Below are positions 50,898 to 58,883 of a stretch of 64,000 bases of DNA, in pieces. The translations under genes and the position numbers were made by a program. Origin of the DNA: an uncultured Paludibaculum sp. (GTDB taxonomy: Bacteria; Acidobacteriota; Terriglobia; Bryobacterales; Bryobacteraceae). The DNA lies in contig NZ_OY762267.1 in NCBI RefSeq assembly GCF_963665245.1, positions 3,382,001 to 3,446,000 on the forward strand, read 5' to 3'. Within the stretch, counting starts at the first letter, position 1; each line of letters opens with the position of its first letter. The notes under the pieces are model-generated. The model saw only the letters and a list, made by a program, of their open reading frames with translations, ran no database searches and was not told the DNA's origin.

Positions 50898-51992
50898 ATG
50901 AACCCCAGTCGTTTGAGACTGGCCCGCAAAAGGCGGCAGTGTACTCAGCGCGAGTTGGCCGAACTAGCGGGTCTGCATGAACGGGCCGTCAAAGCATATG
51001 AGGCAGGCGAATACGAACCCACGATGGAGACGATGGAGCGAATTCAGGCTGTTCTGAAATTTCCAGCCGAGTTCTTCGAAGGTGATGACCTTGAAGAACC
51101 GCTACCTGATGCTGCGAGCTTTCGCGCCTTGACAAAGATGTCGGCTCGGCAACGTGACGCGGCCCTTAGCCAGGGGGCCCTTGCTCTGCACTTGAACAAA
51201 TGGTTTGAGCGGAGGTTCGAACTACCAGCCGCTTCACTACCAGACCTCAGCGATGAAACCAGCCCAGAAGCTGCGTCAGAAACGCTTCGTGCTACGTGGG
51301 GCCTCGGCGAACTCACAATCCGCAACATGATCCATCTGCTTGAAGCGAAGGGCGTCCGAGTGTACTCCCTTGCGGTAAATGCGAGGGAGGTGGACGCTTT
51401 CTCGATGTGGAAGGGTACGACGCCGTTCATCTTTCTCAATTGCTACAAGTCATCCGAGCGCAGTCGGTTTGACGCTGCGCACGAACTCGGCCATCTCGTT
51501 CTGCACAGGCAAGGTGTCCCGCAGGGCCCCGAGGCAGAGCGAGAGGCGAACCGGTTTGCTTCGGCGTTTCTGATGCCGTCTGGAAGCATCCATGCTCACG
51601 TGCCGCTCTTTCCGACAGTGGAAGAACTCGTCAAGATCAAGAGAGTGTGGATCACGTCCGTTGCTGCGGTTAACCATCGATTCCACGAGCTAGGCCTAAT
51701 TCGGGACTGGCACTATCGACGACTATGCGTGGAAATCGCCAAACGGGGATTTCGAAGTGCGGAACCCGAAGAAGCCCCGCGAGAGACCTCATTGCTCGTG
51801 CCAAAGCTCCTGGCCGCGTTGCAACAGGAGGGGATCAGCCGCGCTCGCATTGCGGCAGAACTCGGAATCCCCATAGCGGAATTGCGGGAACTCCTGTTCG
51901 GGCTCGCAATGACGGACATCGATGGCGGACGGACGGAGGCAGCGAGCCGGGGACCTGGAGCGACACAGCCAGGGCTTCACCGGATCAAGTAA
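50898..51992 (+). CDS. XRE-family regulator with ImmA/IrrE metallopeptidase domain
   Basis: A 364-residue protein. The N-terminal Cro/C1-type helix-turn-helix has QCTQRELAELAGLHERAVKA (residues about 14-33), followed by EPTMETMERIQAVLKFPAEFF. The peptidase domain has FDAAHELGHLVLHRQG, the HExxH zinc motif (about 196-200), and AEREANRFASAFLMPSGS (third ligand region). Such proteins often act as site-specific peptidases that cleave a partner repressor, in integrative elements and toxin-antitoxin-like systems. The partner might be the 50371-50880 protein; this is inference. The C-terminal 100 residues have helical pairs with a second helix-turn-helix-like region. Confidence 0.88.
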   Translation: MNPSRLRLARKRRQCTQRELAELAGLHERAVKAYEAGEYEPTMETMERIQAVLKFPAEFFEGDDLEEPLPDAASFRALTKMSARQRDAALSQGALALHLNKWFERRFELPAASLPDLSDETSPEAASETLRATWGLGELTIRNMIHLLEAKGVRVYSLAVNAREVDAFSMWKGTTPFIFLNCYKSSERSRFDAAHELGHLVLHRQGVPQGPEAEREANRFASAFLMPSGSIHAHVPLFPTVEELVKIKRVWITSVAAVNHRFHELGLIRDWHYRRLCVEIAKRGFRSAEPEEAPRETSLLVPKLLAALQQEGISRARIAAELGIPIAELRELLFGLAMTDIDGGRTEAASRGPGATQPGLHRIK

Positions 51993-52080
51993 CGTTTGTG
52001 AAAGGTGCAAGTGCCCACTTAGCTGATGCGACACAGTACAAGTATCGTTGAGTCACACGACTCTCCTTTCTTTGGCTATT

Positions 52081-52106
52081 GCCCGGAGCCTATCACGGCT
52101 CCGGGC
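52081..52106 (+). terminator. GC-rich hairpin after XRE-ImmA
   Basis: GCCCGGAGCC at 52081-52090 pairs fully with GGCTCCGGGC at 52097-52106 around a TATCAC loop. No T-run follows on either strand, so it may end or stabilise transcripts rather than act as a classic terminator. Confidence 0.4.
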
Positions 52107-52302
52107 GGAGAATCGCCACTCCTTTCAACGATCTACCGAACATCCTCCCTCGGCCGACCGCCCGCCAAGTTCTACATATGTCTTGTGTTTTCGGTCAGCG
52201 CGGGCGGCCTGCCGGCCTGCTGGCAGGTCTTGGACGGGTGCGGCTCCTATGTGCGAAAATGGACAGGCTGCGGTTTTATGCAGAAGAAGGTGAGTTTCAC
52301 AC

Positions 52303-53082
52303 GTGCCGGCAATTCCCAGTGATTATCACTTCATTTTCGGATTGTGTCCGGACTTCGGAGGCAAACCGTTTTCGCTTGTACACTATCTGTCCATAGTCTC
52401 GTGTAACTCCGTCAATCGGCCCACGTCGATGAATTTCTATTATCAATACGAGCCAAGTGGATACTGGTGGGATAAGGCCAAACCGTACTTGAACCTCATA
52501 CCTGTCACCTCACCATCAGAGGTCTTCTGTAATCCCCTCCTTCACCCAGCACACAAGGCAGATGTAATGCGGTTGGACATCCTCCTCGATCGTGGTGGGG
52601 TGTACCTTGACCTCGATGTAATCTCTCTAAAGCCGTTTTCGCCCCTTCTGGAGTTTGACGTAGTGCTTGGAGAGGAGCGGAACGTAGGGTTGTGCAATGC
52701 TGTGATTCTCGCGCGTCCTCGGGCGCCGTTTCTTTCGCGTTGGCGGAACGCGTATTGCTCATTTGATGCCAAGGAGTGGAATTCGCATTCAGTCAAAGTC
52801 CCGCGCATGCTCGCTGACGAGGCACCAGACGAAGTACATATCGTGGACCACAAGAAGTTCTTCTGGCCTATGTACTGGCGAGAGCATCTGCGATCGTTCT
52901 TTGTAGAAGCAGGATCCTCGTTTTGTGCCGAATCGTACTGCGTCCACCTCTGGGAGTCACTTACATGGCCGCACATTCGCAAGCTGACCGTTAAACATTT
53001 GTTGACAGTAGATAGTGAATTCTGCAGCCTCGTGCGTCAGTACGTAAGCGATACAATGGACGAGCCAGTGGATGTTACATGA
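52303..53082 (+). CDS. GT32-like glycosyltransferase (DXD sugar-binding)
   Basis: A 259-residue protein starting at GTG (PAIPSDYHFIFGLCPDFGGK) with ADVMRLDILLDRGGVYLDLDVISL, the DxD sugar-nucleotide motif of capsular/initiation glycosyltransferases of the GT32 group. The C-terminal part has SESYC-type sites and HIRKLTVKHL. It is the only glycosyltransferase in the mobile half, far from the polysaccharide locus, and its base composition is visibly lower in GC, which suggests a separate origin. The start is uncertain by a few codons. Function is a sugar transfer to an unknown acceptor. Confidence 0.72.
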   Translation: MPAIPSDYHFIFGLCPDFGGKPFSLVHYLSIVSCNSVNRPTSMNFYYQYEPSGYWWDKAKPYLNLIPVTSPSEVFCNPLLHPAHKADVMRLDILLDRGGVYLDLDVISLKPFSPLLEFDVVLGEERNVGLCNAVILARPRAPFLSRWRNAYCSFDAKEWNSHSVKVPRMLADEAPDEVHIVDHKKFFWPMYWREHLRSFFVEAGSSFCAESYCVHLWESLTWPHIRKLTVKHLLTVDSEFCSLVRQYVSDTMDEPVDVT

Positions 53083-53367
53083 TTTGTGACGTGCCTTGAT
53101 TCCTTGATTCACCATTGTCGGACCGCCTCGGAAGATCAAGATTTGGACAGGGACGGGCCGTGGTTGCTATCTCGCTAACCAAGGCATCCCTCACGCGCGA
53201 AGATTGCGCGTATGTCCCTCTCAAGAAAAAGGGATCGCCTCCGGTCCTGTGCACGATGCTGAATCATGCTGTACCAGGGTGGTTGGGTCGTAAGGCACCC
53301 CGGTAGTGCACGCCGAACAGCTCCCCGGGAAGCGAGGCGTCTCTAGCCCTTCGGCCAACTGCCTAGC
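53083..53367. other. Short non-coding stretch before transposon remnants
   Basis: About 285 bp between the glycosyltransferase and an ISKra4 fragment. A 63-codon plus-strand frame (53115-53306) has no recognised similarity. I see no repeat or RNA gene. Confidence 0.35.
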
Positions 53368-53524
53368 GTGATCGAAGCCGGCTGCAAGGCCGTCATCCGT
53401 TCACGGGTCATTAATCTGGAATGCTTTGGACTGTGTGGGGCGCCGCGAGTCAATCCTCGCCCGGCGGTGCTGTCGGTTCGACTTTCGGTTCGAGGACTAC
53501 TGGGAAGAACGCCGTGCTGCCTGA
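53368..53524 (+). pseudogene. ISKra4 transposase, C-terminal remnant (opposite orientation)
   Basis: Plus-strand codons VIEAGCKAVIRSR start in one frame and FDFRFEDYWEERRAA end in another, matching the C-terminus of ISKra4 transposase (VEAGCRTVVGKRLK ... RFEDYWESRSRAA). The two parts need at least one frameshift, and the intervening residues are degraded. It faces opposite to the two other ISKra4 copies in the window. Confidence 0.65.
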
Positions 53525-53679
53525 ACATCGCTTCTATTTCGCGCATACCCGCGCTGTTAACCCGATCACCTCGGACCCTGATCCGTTCGTCAGGGATTTC
53601 GGGGTGTGGGTGCAGAGCAGAGGTCGCAGTAGGGCAGCAACGGCGACTCAATCGGCACATCAGTACGATCTGCATTTTC

Positions 53680-55187
53680 CAATCCACAAATGAGCCTGGA
53701 GCCCGGAAGTGCTTCCACTCCAGGATGAGCCTGGACGCTTATCCTCGTGTCGTACCGTTTGTCAGGCTTCTCTTTTCGATGGAATCTGTTCAGCCGGGGA
53801 GTGGGGTGGGGGGCGAAGGGGCGGCGCTCTTTGGAGCCCCCTTGCCCCCCCAACAATGGAGTCACCGGCGGCTTTGCACCTCCAGCAACTCTGTCTTGGC
53901 TTCCTGCATCTGCGCGGCCGCCTCGGTGTCGCTTTTAGCTTCAGCAAGCTCGCGCAGCGACTCGGCGGTAATGCCTCGCTTCAGATACTGCTTCCACTTC
54001 GGCGGCGCCGTTAGCTTCTCGTACGGCGTGCGGTAGTCGTCGGCTCGATAGTGGCGGCGCCGTTTGCCGCGTGCGTTCGTTTCCACCGTGGCAAAACCGC
54101 ACGGCCGGTGGTAGTTTAAATAGGGATTCGGGTGCTCGCGGTAGAAGTCGTGGATCTCCTCCGCCCACTCGCTGCCAATCAATCCGCACCCATATGCTTG
54201 CGGACCATAGCGCCGTGCTTGCCCTCCACCAGCGCGTTGTCGGTCGAGCGGCACAGGCGCGACTTGATGAACTCCACCAGCAACTTGTTCAGCATGGCGG
54301 CAACCCGGTGGTTCAAATACTCCGAGCCATTGTCGCTGTGAAAGCCCAGAATCCGGAACGGGTACCGGGCCAACTTCTGTTCCAGCACAGGGATCAAATG
54401 GTTCTCATTGATGGCCTGGCAACAGCCCCGCACCTCCCACTGAGTCACTGTATCCACGCTGTTGATGTGATACGGACCAGCCTTGCCGTCCTGTTGGCCC
54501 TGATGCACCGTGCGCAGGTAGCCTGGCTGGCCTTGCGGTTCGGGCCGGCGCCGCTCGGCTATCGACACCGGCTTGCAGTGCATGAGATCGACCCTCACCC
54601 ACCGCCTGCGATAGGCTGCCGACTGGCGCAAGTTGTACAGGTGCGACACCGACAGTGTGGCCAGGTGTGCGAATTCAGCTTTGCCAAACACGGTGTACTC
54701 GCGCTGGAGAATGCGGCGGATGGCCGGGTCACTCAAATCCTCATGTGCGGCGTCGACCTGAGCCAGCAGGGCGATGTCGGCGGAACGGTAACGGCGCGGG
54801 AAGCTGGGCACCGGCGCGCAGGCAAGGGCCGATCCGCGCGGGTCTGCCGGCGGCACCCGATGAGGCGCGTCGTCTGGGGAGCGGCTGAGGCCGGACAACT
54901 CGGACAGATGGGCTCGCACGACGCCGCGCCCGGCCCGGCTGCGTCGGTCGTAGTGATGGGCGCGCAAGACGTGCTCCTGCAACTGATAGACGGATTCTTT
55001 GCCTTCGAAGGCAAACTCCAATTACCGGCTACCTTGAGGAAACTCGCCCATCTGTTCAATGGTCAACCGCTCGGCTTCGTGCACCTGGAGTGTCATTCAC
55101 CTGAGTCATCGGCAACTGTCCGGCTCCAGGCTCATCCCGCATTGGAGTCACACCCCTCGGCCAGGCTCATTTCGCATTGGAAGAGCC
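53680..55187 (-). mobile_element. Integrase-type IS with paired ATGAGCCTGG end repeats
   Basis: About 1.5 kb. The left end has ATGAGCCTGG at 53690-53699 and 53725-53734; the right end has the inverse CCAGGCTCAT at 55126-55135 and 55161-55170. So each end has two copies, in inverted orientation between ends, like subterminal binding sites. AATCC/TTCCAAT-like sequence lies just outside. It contains one broken integrase-type transposase on the minus strand. The exact ends are not defined. Confidence 0.55.
53862..55021 (-). pseudogene. Integrase-catalytic-domain (rve) transposase, broken by a 1-nt deletion
   Basis: Two overlapping frames make one protein. The first (54179-55021) has an N-terminal helix-turn-helix-like part, LATLSVSHLYNLRQSAAYRR and WVRVDLMHCKPVSI, then FHSDNGSEYLNHRVAAMLNK (acidic integrase residues) and DNALVEGKHGAMVRKHMG. 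The second (53862 onward) continues GLIGSEWAEEIHDFYREH and NPYLNYHRPCGFATVETNARG. The normal join is near 54189, where one base is missing so the codon after GGT is lost. The transposase is therefore probably dead. The family is the IS481/IS3-like integrases. Confidence 0.75.
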
Positions 55188-55211
55188 GGGTGCGCGACTT
55201 GAAAGTGGACG

Positions 55212-55804
55212 TCATGCTGCCCGACGCCCTTCCCAGTAGGTCTCGAAGCGACCATTGAGATGGCAGCATCGCAGGGCGATGATGGCGTTGGCTCCGCGAA
55301 CGGTCCAGAACATGCCAGATTGCTTTAGGCGGCAACCGATTACGGTTTTGCAGCCAGCTTCGATTACACCTGAGCCGATGAACAGGTGCTGACGGCGGAA
55401 CTTCGGATAGCGCATACGCTCGGCGTTGCGTTCGAAGTAATCCGCCTCGGTGCGAATCTTTTCCAGAACTTCGGTATTGGTGGATCTGGTGGAGCGCAAC
55501 GAGAAGACCAGCTTTTCGATCTTGCCCTTGTCGAGGAGCCGCTTCTGGTGGACCTTCATCCAGGCTTGCTGCCCGGCTGGATCGTTGGGATACAGTCTGC
55601 GGACCAAGTCCCACAGGTGCTGGCGAGCGTGATACAGATCGACGATCTGCACCGTGCCGGGAAAGTGCTGGTCAGCAAGGTTCCAAATCCATTCGGCGCC
55701 GTCGCCCATGACAACCTTCTTTTGCGCGCGACTCCACCCCCGGTTCCAAGCTTCCAGATAGATGCGCCGGCCAAACTCCTCGGCCGTTTCGATGGCTCCG
55801 GTAT
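55212..55804 (-). pseudogene. ISKra4-A transposase, C-terminal half
   Basis: From TGAIETAEEFGRRIYLEAW to ...GRFETYWEGRRAA. It contains SRAQKKVVMGDGAEWIWNLA and QIVDLYHARQHLWDLV (DDE-region Asp residues) and ADYFERNAERMRYPKF. The last part, FIGSGVIEAGCKTVIGCRL, is the conserved ISKra4 C-terminus (the E of the catalytic triad). Its N-terminus is cut at GCTCCGGTAT, the IS4 target duplication. The matching N-terminal half is at 63629 onward. Confidence 0.85.
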
Positions 55805-55926
55805 CACTGCTGTCCAAGACAGGACACACCTGTCGTATCTGGTGCTGAATTCAAAGGGTTCCTGACCGGCGGCGTCTGATTTCCTGAGGGGTGGTCTCCG
55901 TTCTAGAGGGATTGAGCCTGTCCAAG

Positions 55927-56208
55927 TCAGCACAGATCGAGGGTCAACTGTTGCGGCGGCGGTGGCAGCGGTGGGGTTTCGAGCGGATGGTTGAGCCACT
56001 TGGTCAATTCACGGTAGGTGAACAGGTTGAGCCGCAGCAGCGAAGCCAGGTTGGACAAGGACCAGTTGGCTCGGGAAAGGTGATGCAGCCACTTCAACAA
56101 CAGCAGGGCGATCAGGGCTGTCCAAATCTGGATGCGGAGAGCGTTCTCGCTGGTGCCAACGAAGGTCTTCACTGTCAAATTTTGCTTGATCGCCTTGAAC
56201 AACTCAAC
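55927..56208 (-). pseudogene. IS4 transposase, C-terminal piece
   Basis: Minus-strand residues VELFKAIKQNLTVKTFVGTS, then ENALRIQIWTALIALLLLKW and LNLFTYRELTKWLNHPLETP, ending TLDLC: the normal C-terminal third of IS4 transposases. It continues the piece at 60744-61597, which ends ...SIYKDRWK. The two are split by cassette 2 with the intron. The conserved SENALRIQIWTALIA motif is intact. Confidence 0.8.
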
Positions 56209-56240
56209 CACATAATGCCCATCAACAGCGCCATGAGGAG

Positions 56241-56672
56241 GTTACGATCCACTATGGCTTTCATCCCCTCCGTGGGCAAAGCCTACCGGTAGTCAGGAAG
56301 TACGAGTTTCTCGACGAGGTCCACTTCGTCGTCCGCCGCCCCGATGGCAGGCCGCTGGCGGTAGCGGCATGGATGACGCAGCCTGAGGCAGCCAGCCCAA
56401 GGATCGTCTCTGCCGGGCGTCTGCCGGTTCGGACCATGCTCGAGATGCTGCGCGTCACCGAGGCCTGCCTGTCCTCTCGCGTGCACAATGTGCACGAGGA
56501 GGATCACGATGCCGCAGAATTGGGCAAGCCGCCAACGCCAACTCTTCGAACAACAGCCGCCCGCTTTGGGCGTTCGCCTTCCGCCGGAAGTGCAGGAACA
56601 ACTACGCCAAGCTCTGGTGCACTGGCTGCGGGCACTGGCCAAGGCGCTCCGCGAGGAGGGAAGCGGCGATGA
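56241..56672 (+). CDS. DUF5372-like protein of cassette 2 (start unclear)
   Basis: The frame reads VTIHYGFHPLRGQSLPVV, then KYEFLDEVHFVVRRPDGRPL and AVAAWMTQPEAASPRI. The HPLRGQ motif matches the HPFHPLSGQ of cassette 1. There is no ATG, GTG or TTG at a fitting distance behind the AGGAGG at 56236-56241; the expected start after it reads ATC, so the gene may be silent or use an unusual start. The last 55 residues overlap the small ORF in another frame and may not be native. Confidence 0.5.
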   Translation, partial: VTIHYGFHPLRGQSLPVVRKYEFLDEVHFVVRRPDGRPLAVAAWMTQPEAASPRIVSAGRLPVRTMLEMLRVTEACLSSRVHNVHEEDHDAAELGKPPTPTLRTTAARFGRSPSAGSAGTTTPSSGALAAGTGQGAPRGGKRR

Positions 56673-56676
56673 GTAA
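56509..56676 (+). CDS. Small conserved protein preceding the serine recombinase (cassette 2)
   Basis: A 55-residue protein (MPQNWASRQRQLFEQQPPAL then LPPEVQEQLRQALVHWLRAL) with a strong GAGGAGG ribosome-binding site at 56496-56502. Its stop overlaps the recombinase start by 8 bp. It shares the LPPExxxxL core and position with the 85-residue protein of cassette 1. Function unknown, perhaps a recombinase partner. Confidence 0.65.
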   Translation: MPQNWASRQRQLFEQQPPALGVRLPPEVQEQLRQALVHWLRALAKALREEGSGDE

Positions 56677-58723
56677 GATCACCGCCGATCACCTGGCCCG
56701 GCGAGCTTGCATATACATTCGCCAGTCCACACCCGACCAGGTGCGGCACAACCTCGAGAGCCAGCGCCTGCAGTATTCTCTCGCCGACCGCGCGCGCGGC
56801 TTGGGCTGGCAGGACGTCGAAGTGATCGACGAAGATCTCGGCATCTCGGGGGCGGGCACGCACCGCCCCGGTTTTGAGCGCCTGCTTCGCGCTCTCTGCA
56901 ATGGGCAAGTGGGCGCGGTCTTCAGCGTCGAGGCCTCGCGACTCGCGCGTAACGGCCGGGACTGGCACACGTTGCTGGAGTTCTGCAGCATCGTCGGAGC
57001 GCTGTTGATCGATGCTGATACCACATACGACCCCAGGCTCACCAACGATCGATTGTTGTTAGGGATGAAGGGCACAATCAGTGAAATGGAAATCGCGTCT
57101 TTCCGGGAGCGCGCGCAATCGGCCCTGCGGCAGAAGGCTGAGCGGGGCGCTTTGGTACGGCGCGTCCCGATTGGGTATGTCAAAGGCGCCGATGATCGGA
57201 TAGAGAAGGATCCCGACGTCAGGATCGCCTCCACGGTGGAATTGATCTTCCGCAAGTTCACCGAGTTGGGCAGCGCGAGGCAAGTCTTCTTCTGGCTGGA
57301 CCAACAACAGATTCAGATGCCCGTTGCTCGTGGGCCGGAGACTTCGCGAGAAGTTGTCTGGCAGCCGGCTCGATACCACGCGGTGCTCAGCATACTGAAG
57401 AACCCTGCCTACGCCGGAGCGTACGCCTACGGGCAAAGCAAAACGACAGTACGGTTGGAGGACGGCCAGAAGCGAGTCTGCCGGAGCAAACAACCCCGGC
57501 AAGAAGACTGGGCTGTATTGATCACGGAGCATCACGAGGGTTACATTGACTGGGATGCCTATCGGAGCAATCAGGCGGTGATTGCCGATAACGAAAACGC
57601 GAAAAGCGCGTCGATGCGAGGATCGGTAAGGCAAGGTGGAGCGCTTCTCGCCGGACTGCTGCGTTGCGGCCATTGCGGTGCCAAACTGCTTGCACAGTCT
57701 CCGAGCCCTGGTGTGATTCGCTATCAATGTTCGGGGTATGTTCTCAATCGCGATCATCCCTGTTGTGTCATGTTCGGCGGTCTGCGCGCCGACCGTCTGG
57801 TGTCGGAGCAACTGCTGGGATGCCTTGCGCCGCTCGGCACCGAAGCGGCCATAGAGGCAATGGAGTCGCTACAGGGAGGAAGTGACGAGCGGATCAGGCA
57901 GAAAGCCCTGGCATTGGAGCAGGCACGCTACGATGTGACGCGTGCCCGGCGCCAATACGATGCGGTTGATCCGGCGAACCGCCTTGTGGCGGCGGAACTC
58001 GAACGGCGTTGGAATCTGGCGTTGGCTGAGGAAGCGAGGGTGGAGGCGGAACTCGCGGCCCTGCAGCAACGCCGAGAGAGCCCACTCACCGACGAGCAGA
58101 AACGAAAACTGCTGGACTTTGCACGAGATCTCCCCTCGCTCTGGGATGATGCGCGCACTTCGCCGGAGCATAAGAAGCGGCTCCTTCGAATTGCGCTCAA
58201 GGAGATCGTCGTTACCAGCGAGGGAGAGACGATTCGCTTTGTCCTGCATTGGCAAGGCGGCGATCACACGCAGACGGAGTTCTCCAAGATTCGCGCTGGT
58301 CGGCACCGGTATGTGACCGACGACGAGGTAGTGGAAACTGTCCGCGCACTGGCAAGGATCGAACCGGACGCCCGGATCGCCGCGCTACTTAACCGAAACC
58401 GAAAGCCGACGGCGCATGGGAAGACCTGGACGGCACGACATGTCTGCTCGTTGCGCTGCAATCACGAAATTGAGGTCTACCGCGAGGGAGAGCGGCAGAG
58501 CCGTGGCGAAGTATCGGTCAGCGAAACGGCAGACATGCTCGGCGTCACACAAACCACTGTGCTGCGGCTGATCCGGCTGAAACGACTACGGGCCACGCAG
58601 GTCTGTCCAAACGCTCCGTGGATTCTGCGGCGAGTTGACGTGGAGCAATGGGTGGCTGGCCGAAACGAGCCGACAACCCCACCAACGGAAACCTCAGGGC
58701 AGATGAGCCTCGAAATTCCTTAA
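56669..58723 (+). CDS. Large serine recombinase with C-terminal helix-turn-helix (cassette 2)
   Basis: A 684-residue enzyme. The resolvase domain starts MSKITADHLARRACIYIRQS and has ASRLARNGRDWHTLLEFCSI and KGTISEMEIASFRERAQSAL. The recombinase domain has NPAYAGAYAYGQSKTTVRLE. The zinc ribbon has LLRCGHCGAKLLAQ. A coiled-coil region lies near 390-470, and the C-terminus has a helix-turn-helix near VSETADMLGVTQTTVLRLIR. It is related to the recombinase of cassette 1 but clearly diverged. All recognised catalytic features, including the YIRQS nucleophile region, are present. Confidence 0.93.
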   Translation: MSKITADHLARRACIYIRQSTPDQVRHNLESQRLQYSLADRARGLGWQDVEVIDEDLGISGAGTHRPGFERLLRALCNGQVGAVFSVEASRLARNGRDWHTLLEFCSIVGALLIDADTTYDPRLTNDRLLLGMKGTISEMEIASFRERAQSALRQKAERGALVRRVPIGYVKGADDRIEKDPDVRIASTVELIFRKFTELGSARQVFFWLDQQQIQMPVARGPETSREVVWQPARYHAVLSILKNPAYAGAYAYGQSKTTVRLEDGQKRVCRSKQPRQEDWAVLITEHHEGYIDWDAYRSNQAVIADNENAKSASMRGSVRQGGALLAGLLRCGHCGAKLLAQSPSPGVIRYQCSGYVLNRDHPCCVMFGGLRADRLVSEQLLGCLAPLGTEAAIEAMESLQGGSDERIRQKALALEQARYDVTRARRQYDAVDPANRLVAAELERRWNLALAEEARVEAELAALQQRRESPLTDEQKRKLLDFARDLPSLWDDARTSPEHKKRLLRIALKEIVVTSEGETIRFVLHWQGGDHTQTEFSKIRAGRHRYVTDDEVVETVRALARIEPDARIAALLNRNRKPTAHGKTWTARHVCSLRCNHEIEVYREGERQSRGEVSVSETADMLGVTQTTVLRLIRLKRLRATQVCPNAPWILRRVDVEQWVAGRNEPTTPPTETSGQMSLEIP

Positions 58724-58741
58724 CATCCGAAGGAGTGCAAC

Positions 58742-58774
58742 ATGTCGAGCATTCGAAAAACAATTGTCGGGTAA
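58742..58774 (+). pseudogene. Start of a gene truncated at the group II intron edge
   Basis: AAGGAG at 58730-58735 followed 6 bp later by ATG at 58742 opens a frame MSSIRKTIVG that stops after 10 codons at the intron 3' edge. The good ribosome-binding site directly after the recombinase suggests a former third or fourth gene of cassette 2, cut off by the intron and later changes. Alternatively it is chance. Confidence 0.35.
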
Positions 58775-58826
58775 GGGACTGGCGCGGTGCTCAGTTGCCC
58801 GGCCCGTTTCCAGCCCCTCCCCATAA

Positions 58827-58859
58827 GAACTGCTCGTGAGGTTTTCCCTCAAGCAGCTC
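58827..58859 (-). ncRNA. Group II intron domain V
   Basis: Read on the minus strand: GAGCTGCT, TGAGG, GAAA tetraloop, ACCTC, AC bulge, GAGCAGTTC. This is a 33-nt hairpin with the AGC triad side, a GNRA-type loop and the two-base bulge of domain V, the catalytic heart of group II introns. A further hairpin (domain VI) follows toward 58775. Confidence 0.75.
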
Positions 58860-58883
58860 ACCCAGTGAATTTCGTCCAAAGGG

